DNA of 19,558 bases from contig JAZLJD010000012.1 of assembly GCA_045617725.1 (NCBI GenBank), positions 1 to 19,558 on the forward strand, read 5' to 3'. The notes beneath the pieces are model-generated. The model made no database searches. It was not told the origin of the DNA and saw only the letters and a program-made list of their open reading frames with translations. Position numbers and translations under genes: made by a program. Shown one piece after another: positions 7,241 to 13,539 of the stretch. Positions within the stretch are counted from its first letter, which is position 1. Each line of letters starts with the position of its first letter. This DNA comes from JAZLJD01 sp045617725. Its GTDB lineage: Bacteria > Bacillota > Clostridia > Lachnospirales > Lachnospiraceae.

Positions 7241-7344
7241 GCGTTTGAATAATGGATTGTGGAAGCGTTTCGACGCAAAAACGGCTCCAACGGGCCGGAG
7301 AGAAGCAATTCATATAGGGCGAATCGATTCATGGAGAGTTATAG
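7241..7344 (-). repeat. Left-arm copy of the ~100-bp repeat (inverted)
   Basis: Shares gcgtttga, attgtggaagcgt, acggctcc, gggccgg, caattcatata, gaatc and gagttat blocks with the reverse complement of the right-arm units. A second, shorter left copy lies at about 7175-7240. Both left copies read agaagcaattcatat where right copies (inverted) read gagaacaatttcatat, so the arms have diverged separately. Confidence 0.65.
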
Positions 7345-7484
7345 GTTTTCTTAGTGTTTTGTAGGTGCGCAGCAACGGCCGACCCGGATGGTCGGGCGAG
7401 GCCGATACGCGACACGGACGGCGCGTAGAGGCCGGTTGCGTCACTTACCGAAAAACTACTCAAAACACTTAGAAAGCCATAACT
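7338..7484. other. Multi-hairpin core of the palindrome
   Basis: The outer stem pairs 7338-7361 with 7461-7484 (gttat, tttct and agtgttttg blocks against their complements) and continues with gcaac/gttgc and ggcc/ggcc closer in. Inside are two perfect 6-bp hairpins: CCGACC-N5-GGTCGG around 7379-7395 and TACGCG-N10-CGCGTA around 7406-7427. The result is a cloverleaf-like fold as single-stranded DNA or RNA. Confidence 0.6.
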
Positions 7485-7577
7485 CGGAATGTGATTCGTC
7501 CTATATGAAATTGTTCTCGCTCGGCCGGAGGAGCCGTACGATTTACTTAATTACGCTTCCACAATTCTGCTCAAACG
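7478..7577 (+). repeat. Right-arm ~100-bp repeat, unit A
   Basis: Begins cataactcgga and ends attctgctcaaacg. Unit B follows directly. Confidence 0.8.
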
Positions 7578-7679
7578 CATAACTCGGAGCGTGATTCTCT
7601 ATTATATGAAATTGTTCTCGCCAGGCCCGGAGGAGCCGTACGATTTACTTAATTTCGCTTCCGCAATTCTGCTCAAACG
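7578..7679 (+). repeat. Right-arm ~100-bp repeat, unit B
   Basis: Nearly identical to unit A, including ggaggagccgtacgattt and tgctcaaacg, with small differences in the middle. Confidence 0.8.
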
Positions 7680-7752
7680 CATAACTCGGAGCGTGATTCG
7701 TCTCTATATGGAATTGTTCTCGCCCGGCCCAGTTGAGCCGCTTTTTGATGTG
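7680..7752 (+). repeat. Right-arm ~100-bp repeat, truncated unit C
   Basis: Starts like units A and B (cataactcggagcgtgattc) but departs after gagccg and runs into the GTGACA tandem array. Confidence 0.7.
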
Positions 7753-7754
7753 CC

Positions 7755-7853
7755 GTGACAGGGGACACTCCTCGTGACAAAGTACACATCCTCGTGACAA
7801 AGTACACATCCCCGTGACAAAGTACACATCCCCGTGACAAAAGGAACGTCCCC
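7755..7853 (-). repeat. 20-bp GTGACAAAGTACACAT tandem array
   Basis: GTGACA occurs at 7755, 7774, 7794, 7814 and 7834, that is, at 20-base period after the first step. Full units read cctcgtgacaaagtacacat with a C/T change. The last unit changes to gtgacaaaaggaacgtcccc, the REP-like edge. The array ends four bases before the ribU stop codon. Confidence 0.9.
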
Positions 7854-7856
7854 AAA

Positions 7857-8555
7857 CTAGTTTTTGAGGATGGGGCGAAGCGGTTTGTAAACCAGCATGG
7901 TAACCGTTGCGGCAAGGACGCCCTTGATGAGGCTGGCCGGAACGGCACCGAGGAAGACGATTCCCTTTAAGTCCGTAATCTTCGGATTCACAGAAGCGCA
8001 CATGCCGATTAATGCCTCCTGATTGCCCTTGAAGAACAGCTCGATATAGGCGGGGATCAGATAATATGCATTAAAGAAACCGCTGAAGACCGACATAATC
8101 ACAACGCCGGAAATGCAGCTCAGAAGTGCTACGCTCTTATTCTTTTTGGCCTGATAGATTAAGGTGGCCGGGAATACCATGGCAAGGCCGATGGTGAACG
8201 AAGCAAGCTCGCCGACATAGCCGGTGGAAGTTCCCTTTATGAGAACCTTAATCACAACCTTCAAAAGCTCGGTCAGAGTGCCGGCCACAGGGCCATAGGC
8301 GAAGCCGCACAGGAGCGCAGGCACAAGCGAAAAATCAATTTTGTAGAACGTCGGCAGGAAAAAAAGCGGGAAGTCAAAGACCATGAGAAGCGCACCGATG
8401 GCACTCATAACACCGATGGCCACGACCTTGCGGGTATAGAGGATGCGGCGCTTTTGGCCGTTCTTCTTACGTTCCAGCGCCTCGACAGCATAGGCAATGC
8501 CGACAGCCACAATCACAATGATGAAACTGATAATGGAAAACTTTAGTAAATTCAT
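7857..8555 (-). CDS. ribU: ECF transporter riboflavin-binding subunit RibU
   Basis: This 232-residue integral membrane protein is an S component of an energy-coupling-factor transporter, which binds riboflavin and passes it inward with the shared EcfT/ATPase module (not in this window). It has about six hydrophobic segments, the S-component pattern KIDFSLVPALLCGFAYGP, the TELLKVVIKVLIKGTSTGYVGE loop region (in two parts), and a late FLGAVPASLIKGVLAA helix. The FMN riboswitch just upstream identifies the substrate. GAGGT lies seven bases before the ATG. An extra N-terminal hydrophobic helix followed by a basic ERKKNGQKRR stretch makes it longer than the usual 190-200 residues. Its stop codon abuts the repeat element downstream. 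Confidence 0.9.
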   Translation of the reverse strand: MNLLKFSIISFIIVIVAVGIAYAVEALERKKNGQKRRILYTRKVVAIGVMSAIGALLMVFDFPLFFLPTFYKIDFSLVPALLCGFAYGPVAGTLTELLKVVIKVLIKGTSTGYVGELASFTIGLAMVFPATLIYQAKKNKSVALLSCISGVVIMSVFSGFFNAYYLIPAYIELFFKGNQEALIGMCASVNPKITDLKGIVFLGAVPASLIKGVLAATVTMLVYKPLRPILKN

Positions 8556-8611
8556 GTTTCTACCTCACAAAATAATAAATTACATCGAAGCGGACCTCGC
8601 TCCGCAAAAGA

Positions 8612-8636
8612 AAATAAAAAAGGCCCACACGGGGCC
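8612..8636 (-). terminator. Intrinsic terminator in the ribU leader
   Basis: On the minus strand GGCCC-N5-GGGCC is followed by TTTTTTT. It lies between the FMN aptamer and ribU, so it is the expected expression platform: FMN binding should favour termination. A weaker nested hairpin (AACATT/AATGTT arms, about 8643-8682) lies between aptamer and terminator and may take part in the switch. Confidence 0.85.
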
Positions 8637-8684
8637 AAAGAAAACATTCAAAGAGGCAGCTCAAAGCGCCTTAAAAAATGTTGT

Positions 8685-8798
8685 GAACTTTCTTCCATCC
8701 GGACTGTAACCGTCGGTTCCGGAATCGCACCGGATCAGCCGCCAAAGCGGGTCGTGGACTGTACCACCGATAGGGAATTTCACCCTGCCCCGAAGTTC
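8685..8798 (-). ncRNA. FMN riboswitch (RFN element)
   Basis: The minus strand contains the diagnostic blocks in order: CAGGGTGAAATTCCC, ATCGGTGGT, CAGTCCACGA, GATCCGGTGCGATTCCGG, AACCGACGGTTACAGTCCGG and ATGGAAGAAAG. Ends are set by the P1 stem (GAACTT with AAGTTC). It controls ribU downstream on the same strand. Confidence 0.97.
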
Positions 8799-8830
8799 AA
8801 TCGTCATTATAGATTCTAAGTATTTGTATG

Positions 8831-9397
8831 TCAACCTTTCTCGTACGTCGCGTCCATGCTGTCGTGGTCCACGATACGCAAGTTCTTAAGGCCGTCGCGG
8901 TCGCACACCAGAAACGAGCCGGCCTTGCCAAAAAATACCGTCCCCTGCCCGTCGCGTGTGAGCACCCGGAAGTCTTCCGAAATCTCGCGGGCGTATACAT
9001 AGGGTGTCTTCGTAAGCCCGACGGGACGGATTGCCCTTGCAAGGTCCTCGCAGGGAATCGCCGAAGGATTCGACCCGCTTACCTCGATGCCGCCGAAGAT
9101 TTCTCGGGCGATAGACTCGCACTCTGCCACTCCCTCCCCGGCATTCTCTGCCAAAAAGGAATACTTCGTATTAAAATAGGAAGTCTCAATCGGATACACT
9201 TCCCGTTTCCAGCCTATCATGATGTAATAATCCCCGCCGGAAGTCACCTTCATATCTCCCTCAAGCGTGTGCACCAAAAGTTCTGTGCCGGACGCAGCCA
9301 AAAGTGCCGTGGGAATCGCATGCAGCAGGATACGTTTCTTATGATACAACTGCATTCCTTCCATATTAAGTTCTTCAGATGCGTCAAACGTCAGCAT
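8831..9397 (-). CDS. Hypothetical protein, possible PGDY-like domain
   Basis: This 188-residue protein has no signal peptide or membrane segment. Its middle part, VTSGGDYYIMIGWKREVYPI, followed by FNTKYSFL, resembles short domains in which PGDY.. is followed by a WP(I/V) and a TY motif, but I cannot name a function. Residues about 100-188 (GGIEVSGSNPS, ILKNLRIVDHD-like end) are unfamiliar. The start has GAGG only four bases upstream, which is close. The gene is divergent from the lipoprotein gene at 9475 and precedes the FMN leader on the same strand without obvious linkage. Confidence 0.65.
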   Translation of the reverse strand: MLTFDASEELNMEGMQLYHKKRILLHAIPTALLAASGTELLVHTLEGDMKVTSGGDYYIMIGWKREVYPIETSYFNTKYSFLAENAGEGVAECESIAREIFGGIEVSGSNPSAIPCEDLARAIRPVGLTKTPYVYAREISEDFRVLTRDGQGTVFFGKAGSFLVCDRDGLKNLRIVDHDSMDATYEKG

Positions 9398-9403
9398 ATT
9401 ACC

Positions 9404-9432
9404 TCGATATCTTTATTAATCTATGTTAAAAT
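9404..9432 (+). promoter_or_regulatory. Promoter of the zinc-protease-like lipoprotein gene
   Basis: TCGATA (9404-9409), a 17-bp spacer and an extended -10, TGTTAAAAT, with the hexamer at 9427-9432. A small hairpin CCGTG-TTCT-CACGG follows at about 9440-9453 in the leader. The implied transcript start near 9439 argues against the ATG at 9442 as start. Confidence 0.45.
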
Positions 9433-9474
9433 CAGTTAACCGTGTTCTCACGGAATACGAAAGGAATCGCGAAA

Positions 9475-11130
9475 ATGAAAAAATCTTTTTTGTCCTCGAT
9501 GATTATTTTATGCCTCGCAATCAGTTTATATGGTTGCGATGCAAAAAACAAGCCTGACACAAACGTATCCCTGCCGCCCGCCACGGAATCGGCCTCTCCG
9601 GATGTTCCCACGAATCCCGGCACATCGTCTGAACCAAGCATCCCCGATGATGATTCCCTGCTTCCGACGTTGAAGAATAACTACCTGCCCGGCGACGAAC
9701 TGCCTGAATTTTTGCAGTATTTGGAGATAAGTCCGGCCAATCCCGACGACTATGGGCGTTTTGAGGATGTTTACACCACAACCGATTATGTGTACTTAGA
9801 GGGCGAGCTTATCGATATCTGTCTGGACATAGATGTGACTTATCACGGGAACCTGCTTTCTGACGTAGAGAAAATCATGCGAAAAATCGAAGAAATCACA
9901 GGACTGTCGTACTATCCGGATTTCAGCCTTTATGCAGCAACCTCCCGTTGCTCCGGAACCCGCGAGCTTTATTTCGGATGCGACCCTTTCCCGGAGCATC
10001 CCGAGTACAGCGACAAACTTCAATTAATCGTGGTAGTGGACCGGGATAATATCGGACTTTCCAACTGCGCGCTAGGCAACCAGCTGGTAGTTGTGGATAC
10101 CGCTTTTGACCTGTATGACGAGGAATGCGGACCGGCCGTATTGGTGCACGAACTCATGCATACCATTCAGGAGCGTAATTCCCACCACCTTCTCATCGAT
10201 GGTGACAAGCTTGCGGAAGGATATGCGGCTTATCACGAGCACGTCATCTGCGATGCTCTGCCTGAATTTCCTTTCCCGGAAGATAGACGCACCTATTATC
10301 GCGATTTTATCGGTACACTGAACGCAGAGACAGCTGAGGAAGTCTGCACGACTCCTTTTTTGCCTATATACGGAACAATCGACGAACAGTACTACGTCGG
10401 ATACGGAATGATACAGTACATGATTGAGCAGGCCGGCGGTGAGGAAACCTTCAACCGCTTCCTTGAGAATGCTTCCGCGCGGGTTGAGAATTACTATGAC
10501 ACTATTTCCGTCGATATACAGCGGGATGCTCTTCTCGATGTTTACGGCGATGATTTTTACCAAAAATTCGGCGCCTGGTATGAAGCCAACCATACCTGCA
10601 CGAACCGCAGCGACAGCATCTGGGGCGTTTACATAGGCAGCGACGATGATTTGAGTTACAACGAATTCAGGAGCATGATTTACGATGCCGAGCCCGGTTC
10701 TATCGTCACGTTGGACAGAACAGCCATCATAAGTCCCAACTATTATCTGGATGTTATGGACGGTATTACTCTTAGCATAACCGATACCGGCTCCGTTATG
10801 TTTAGTGGGGATCTGTTTATGATATGTGTCGAAGGGATCCTGGAGCTTCCGAACTTCGATTGCCTGAACGCCGATCAGGAATGGCCCTACACGCCTTTCC
10901 TGTACCTCTACGACGACGGCGTCCTGCGTATCAACGGGATTGAAATATCAAGACATCCTACGGCCGATGAGAATCCGCTGATGATTGATTTGACCAATCC
11001 GCAGAAGCCCGGTATTGCACAAACTCTGATTGAAGTCGATGTAAAGGGCGGAGACGATGCCCTCACGACATTCCACAACACCTTCGATACGAAGAACTTT
11101 CCGAGTGAATTCATTCATGTGATTGAGTAA
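9475..11130 (+). CDS. Secreted lipoprotein with gluzincin-type metalloprotease motif
   Basis: This 551-residue protein starts at MKK with AGGA nine bases upstream. An ATG 33 bases earlier has no binding site. A lipoprotein signal ends in LYGC (Cys 21), followed by a Pro/Ser-rich linker to about residue 60. The catalytic pattern is VLVHELMHTIQE (H225, E226, H229) with LAEGYAAYHE giving a probable third zinc ligand, E248, as in gluzincin peptidases. After the catalytic domain (to about residue 385), a C-terminal region of about 165 residues is beta-rich and shows repeated ..TL..TA.I..-type strands (VTLDRTAIISP, ITLSITDTGSVMF). This may be a small beta-helix or adhesion domain. It is probably a cell-surface peptidase; its substrate is unknown. 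It is transcribed alone and ends at a strong hairpin. Confidence 0.8.
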   Translation: MKKSFLSSMIILCLAISLYGCDAKNKPDTNVSLPPATESASPDVPTNPGTSSEPSIPDDDSLLPTLKNNYLPGDELPEFLQYLEISPANPDDYGRFEDVYTTTDYVYLEGELIDICLDIDVTYHGNLLSDVEKIMRKIEEITGLSYYPDFSLYAATSRCSGTRELYFGCDPFPEHPEYSDKLQLIVVVDRDNIGLSNCALGNQLVVVDTAFDLYDEECGPAVLVHELMHTIQERNSHHLLIDGDKLAEGYAAYHEHVICDALPEFPFPEDRRTYYRDFIGTLNAETAEEVCTTPFLPIYGTIDEQYYVGYGMIQYMIEQAGGEETFNRFLENASARVENYYDTISVDIQRDALLDVYGDDFYQKFGAWYEANHTCTNRSDSIWGVYIGSDDDLSYNEFRSMIYDAEPGSIVTLDRTAIISPNYYLDVMDGITLSITDTGSVMFSGDLFMICVEGILELPNFDCLNADQEWPYTPFLYLYDDGVLRINGIEISRHPTADENPLMIDLTNPQKPGIAQTLIEVDVKGGDDALTTFHNTFDTKNFPSEFIHVIE

Positions 11131-11141
11131 AATCAACTACT

Positions 11142-11179
11142 AAAATACCGCAGATGCCGTTAAGCACCTGCGGTATTTT
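11142..11179. terminator. Bidirectional intrinsic terminator
   Basis: A perfect 12-bp stem, AAAATACCGCAG with CTGCGGTATTTT, has a 14-base loop. A and T runs on both sides serve the lipoprotein gene ending at 11130 and the convergent exonuclease gene ending at 11189. Confidence 0.9.
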
Positions 11180-11188
11180 AATTCAATT

Positions 11189-11857
11189 TTAATCTTCTTT
11201 ATCTTCCGAATCCGTCATGTCAAAGCCAAGTCCGGCAAAAAGATTTCCAAGTGAGAACGACAAATGCGTGGTCTCCTCACGACTGGCTTCCTCATAGATA
11301 TCGTTGAACTTCAAATTGGGCTCCGTCATAAGCTTAATGAACAAAAGCGCCGTATTGTAAGCATCGTCCAGTCCGTCATGAGCACGGCCTGCCTGCCAGA
11401 TATCCGTTATAATAAGTGCCTCCTCCAGGCTGCGGCTTCGATTGCTGTTAAGTCGCTCGCCAAACATCTTCTGGCAATCCATCCAGGTCTCTGCCACTTC
11501 CTGCAGATGCTCGCTCTCCATATCCTTCCCGCCATACTCATGAAGGAGCTGCTTGCGGTCCGAATAACTCCAGGACACCAGAATCGAATCTGCTGGAACC
11601 CATTCCCAGAATTCCTTCATCACAGTCTCAAAATTCGCTGCATCCTTGACCGTCGCGTCGGTAATTCCGGTCAGGTTCGTGATAAAGGAATCCACATGGC
11701 CCACCTTCGGCTTGACATACCGGTTAAACTGGGACTGAATCTTAAAATGTTCATCCACCAGCACCGCGCCGATCTGAATCACTTCACTATGCAGTTTTTG
11801 TTCTTTTTCTTTCTTTTTGACCTTGCACATCTCAAGGTCGAGTACCACGTAGTTCAT
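11189..11857 (-). CDS. DEDDh-family 3'-5' exonuclease domain protein
   Basis: This 222-residue protein is a DEDDh exonuclease of the RNase T/DnaQ fold. Acidic residues are visible as YVVLDLEM (D7, E9), SWSYSDRKQL (D100) and AHDGLDDAYN (H160 with D165), which is the DEDDh arrangement with catalytic His. It degrades nucleic acid from the 3' end; whether the substrate is RNA or DNA cannot be read. The last 40 residues form an acidic tail ending DSEDKED. GGAG lies six bases before the ATG. It is the last gene of a three-gene minus-strand operon, 15 bases after the TraX-like gene. Relatives are annotated as KapD/Eri1-like inhibitor or exonuclease proteins, but I cannot assign one. Confidence 0.85.
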   Translation of the reverse strand: MNYVVLDLEMCKVKKKEKEQKLHSEVIQIGAVLVDEHFKIQSQFNRYVKPKVGHVDSFITNLTGITDATVKDAANFETVMKEFWEWVPADSILVSWSYSDRKQLLHEYGGKDMESEHLQEVAETWMDCQKMFGERLNSNRSRSLEEALIITDIWQAGRAHDGLDDAYNTALLFIKLMTEPNLKFNDIYEEASREETTHLSFSLGNLFAGLGFDMTDSEDKED

Positions 11858-11872
11858 TACTTACTCCTAAAT

Positions 11873-12607
11873 CTACCTTCCAAGCAGCCACATAATAACG
11901 TCAAAAACTATAAACTGCAGCGGATAAATCACATAAAATGCCCATTTATTCCATACTGCCTTGCGTCCCTTCGAGCCGCCGCAGCTTCCATTATATAAGC
12001 AAAACAGGCAAAAAACAATCACGGGGCTCACAACAACGGGCACAAGATAATAGAGATTCAGCCCCCGTTCGTAGCCGGTATAGAAAATCTTCATAAGGTT
12101 GATAGCGGCATACGAAAGCCACTGATAACGGAAATTTCCCCGGTATCTATAGAAAAACACGGCAAAGGCTACGCCCCAGATTCCCCAGTCCATCGAAACC
12201 GTCACCATAATCGCACCGGCCATCACCACGGCCCAAAGCGGATTGGTCATGGTCCTGTCATACGCATAAATCGCCAAAACGGCACACAGCATCGTCACAA
12301 GAACATTAAAGGTAAGGGGCAACAGGGCTCCGTCATTCGCGAAAATAAGGTACGGCAGCTCCGAAACTGCCGCAAATATCGCAAGTCGCATCACATACTT
12401 TCGGACACTGCGTGTGTAATACATTCCCTCTGCCAAAAAGTAAAACATGCAGGGGGCCGTTACCTTGCCCACCGTATGGCACAGCATGCCGAGAACGGAA
12501 TCCGTCTTCAAAAATGCCCATGCAAAATGGTCAATCAGCATACACAGTACGGCAATCCACTTTATTGTATTCCGGCTTAAACACTTCTTACTCTTCATCA
12601 AAGGCAT
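11873..12607 (-). CDS. TraX-family integral membrane protein
   Basis: This 244-residue membrane protein has about eight hydrophobic segments and opens with the family signature IKWIAVLCMLIDHFAWAF, followed by AEGMYYTRSVRKYVMRL and ISELPYLIF-like (VSELPYLIFAND) segments. TraX was named for N-acetylation of F-plasmid pilin, but most Firmicutes members are chromosomal, with unknown acyl-transfer or other roles. Nothing here suggests conjugation. It starts two bases after the stop of the upstream small gene, with GAGGA inside that gene's end serving as binding site, so it is probably translationally coupled. An ATG three codons further in is a possible alternative start. Confidence 0.85.
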   Translation of the reverse strand: MPLMKSKKCLSRNTIKWIAVLCMLIDHFAWAFLKTDSVLGMLCHTVGKVTAPCMFYFLAEGMYYTRSVRKYVMRLAIFAAVSELPYLIFANDGALLPLTFNVLVTMLCAVLAIYAYDRTMTNPLWAVVMAGAIMVTVSMDWGIWGVAFAVFFYRYRGNFRYQWLSYAAINLMKIFYTGYERGLNLYYLVPVVVSPVIVFCLFCLYNGSCGGSKGRKAVWNKWAFYVIYPLQFIVFDVIMWLLGR

Positions 12608-12609
12608 CC

Positions 12610-12900
12610 TTACTCTTCCTCACAGCCCTCTTCCCTACGCCGAAGCAGAAATTCGTTCCAGGCAGCATTGGCCGCCTCGAGTTCCTTTTTGTCCATGATC
12701 CGGTTGCGGTCCGTCAGAATGCCTATCATCTCATCCGCAATTTCCGTAACGGGAGGCTCCGTATAGTGTGAAAGATACCCCAGCATACGGGTCGCCGTAA
12801 AGTCCGTATTCAGATTCTGCGTAACAATATCGCAAAACGGCTCCGGATAGCCGCGTCGCAAAAGTTCCTTATACAGTTCCACGGATTTTTCAGACTTCAT
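12610..12900 (-). CDS. Small conserved-looking hypothetical protein
   Basis: This protein has 96 residues from the ATG at 12900, highly charged and predicted helical, with a Glu-rich end (RRREEGCEEE). No family recognised. A longer frame could begin at a GTG at 12930. That GTG coincides with the predicted transcript start and has no binding site, whereas GAGAGGTG lies nine bases before the ATG, so the shorter form is preferred. It is the first gene of the operon with the TraX-like protein and the exonuclease. The sequence motif GYPEPFCDIVTQNLNTDFTA, followed by RMLGYL, may be useful for a family search. Confidence 0.7.
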   Translation of the reverse strand: MKSEKSVELYKELLRRGYPEPFCDIVTQNLNTDFTATRMLGYLSHYTEPPVTEIADEMIGILTDRNRIMDKKELEAANAAWNEFLLRRREEGCEEE

Positions 12901-12917
12901 GCGTGCTTTCACCTCTC

Positions 12918-12946
12918 TTGACAGATTCACTCAATCATTGTATCCT
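12918..12946 (+). promoter_or_regulatory. Promoter of queT
   Basis: A perfect TTGACA (12918-12923), a 17-bp spacer and TATCCT (12941-12946). The transcript would start near 12953, before a short hairpin (GAGCC-N5-GGCTC) and the preQ1 riboswitch. Confidence 0.65.
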
Positions 12947-12965
12947 AACACCGACTGAGCCGCAA
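12937..12965 (-). promoter_or_regulatory. Promoter of the small-protein/TraX/exonuclease operon
   Basis: On the minus strand, TTGCGG (12960-12965), a 17-bp spacer and TACAAT (12937-12942). The -10 overlaps the -10 of the opposite promoter for queT. Confidence 0.5.
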
Positions 12966-12973
12966 GGGCTCTC

Positions 12974-13014
12974 CGTCAGTTCGAAACCTTCCTGACGCAA
13001 AACAAAACTAGAGG
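12974..13014 (+). ncRNA. preQ1-I riboswitch controlling queT translation
   Basis: P1 is CGTCAG (12974-12979) with CTGACG (12992-12997). The loop TTCGAAACCTTC and the A-rich tail CAAAACAAAACTAG match the small class I preQ1 aptamer. The pseudoknot helix would pair CCTT (12987-12990) with GAGG (13011-13014). That GAGG is part of the queT ribosome binding site, so ligand should block translation. The queuosine-precursor transporter downstream agrees. Confidence 0.85.
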
Positions 13015-13022
13015 AGATTCCC

Positions 13023-13499
13023 ATGCACAAAAGAAGTACACTTACTCTCGTCCGAGGTGCCGTAATTGCGGCCTTATACACGTTATTGACTTTGCTAGTC
13101 AACGCGCTCGGGCTATCATCAGGAGCCATTCAGCTCCGCCTTTCCGAAGCCTTAACCATATTACCCGTGCTTATGCCGGAGGCGATTCCCGGTCTCTTCG
13201 TGGGCTGCCTGCTTTCCAACACCCTGACCGGTTGCGCCGTTTGGGATATCGTTTTTGGCTCCATCGCCACACTCTTAGGAGCTTTGGGAACACGCATGCT
13301 TCGAAAGAACAGGTATCTGGCCGTTCTGCCCCCGATTCTCGCAAACACACTCATCATTCCATTTGTACTTTCCTTCGTCTACCGGTTCGAAGGCTCCCTC
13401 TGGTACTTCATGGTCACGGTGTTCATCGGGGAAGTTCTCTCCTGCGGTGTCCTGGGCCTGTTCCTTTTGAAAATGATGCAGGGACATAAAATAGAGTAA
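13023..13499 (+). CDS. queT: QueT-family preQ1 ECF transporter S component
   Basis: This 158-residue membrane protein with about five to six hydrophobic helices is the substrate-binding subunit for uptake of a queuosine precursor through the shared ECF module. Family features are the opening RGAVIAALYTLLTLL, the segment GAIQLRLSEALTILPVLMP, and PGLFVGCLLSNTLTGCAVWD followed by IVFGSIATLLGALGTRMLR. GAGGAG lies six to seven bases before the ATG and is part of the preQ1 riboswitch fold. The gene is transcribed alone and closed by a strong terminator. Confidence is high because the protein family and the riboswitch agree. Confidence 0.92.
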   Translation: MHKRSTLTLVRGAVIAALYTLLTLLVNALGLSSGAIQLRLSEALTILPVLMPEAIPGLFVGCLLSNTLTGCAVWDIVFGSIATLLGALGTRMLRKNRYLAVLPPILANTLIIPFVLSFVYRFEGSLWYFMVTVFIGEVLSCGVLGLFLLKMMQGHKIE

Positions 13500-13510
13500 T
13501 AAATCAATAA

Positions 13511-13539
13511 GGCGGTCGCACGTGGCGGCCGCCCTTTTT
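13511..13539 (+). terminator. Intrinsic terminator after queT
   Basis: A 9-bp stem, GGCGGTCGC with GCGGCCGCC (one G-T pair), a 5-base loop and TTTTT. An outer ATCAATA/TATTGAT pairing (13503-13509 with 13541-13547) extends it and includes the tex stop codon, so it may also serve tex from the other side. Confidence 0.9.

Larger units (their letters stand above)
7059..7856. repeat. Large nested imperfect palindrome with REP-like edges; no gene
   Basis: This 800-base stretch has no credible gene. It is an imperfect inverted repeat at several scales. The outer left edge (7121-7160) matches the reverse complement of the outer right edge (7752-7853) in the GGGG(A)CGTTC, TTGTCACGGGG and CTTTGTC(A/G)CGG blocks. 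Left units near 7175-7240 and 7241-7344 match, inverted, the right units beginning at 7478, 7578 and 7680. The centre (about 7338-7484) folds on itself. The right arm has more repeat units than the left, so the arms are unequal. The edge sequences resemble REP-type repeats associated with RAYT transposases, but no transposase is present. It separates the TIR/TPR promoter from the ribU stop codon. Confidence 0.8.

Noticed and set aside
7755..7853. CRISPR-like array
   Set aside because: The repeats are directly adjacent at a 20-base period with no unique spacers and no cas genes.
7645..8001. Open frames in the repeat region (also 7053-7313 and 7388-7582)
   Set aside because: They translate the palindromic repeats, have no binding sites and run into ribU in another frame.
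11264..11998. 244-codon plus-strand open frame
   Set aside because: It is antisense to the exonuclease and TraX-like genes, and both of those have clear family motifs.
11873..12607. TraX as evidence of a conjugative element
   Set aside because: Chromosomal TraX-like proteins are common in Firmicutes, and no relaxase, type IV secretion or integrase gene is present.
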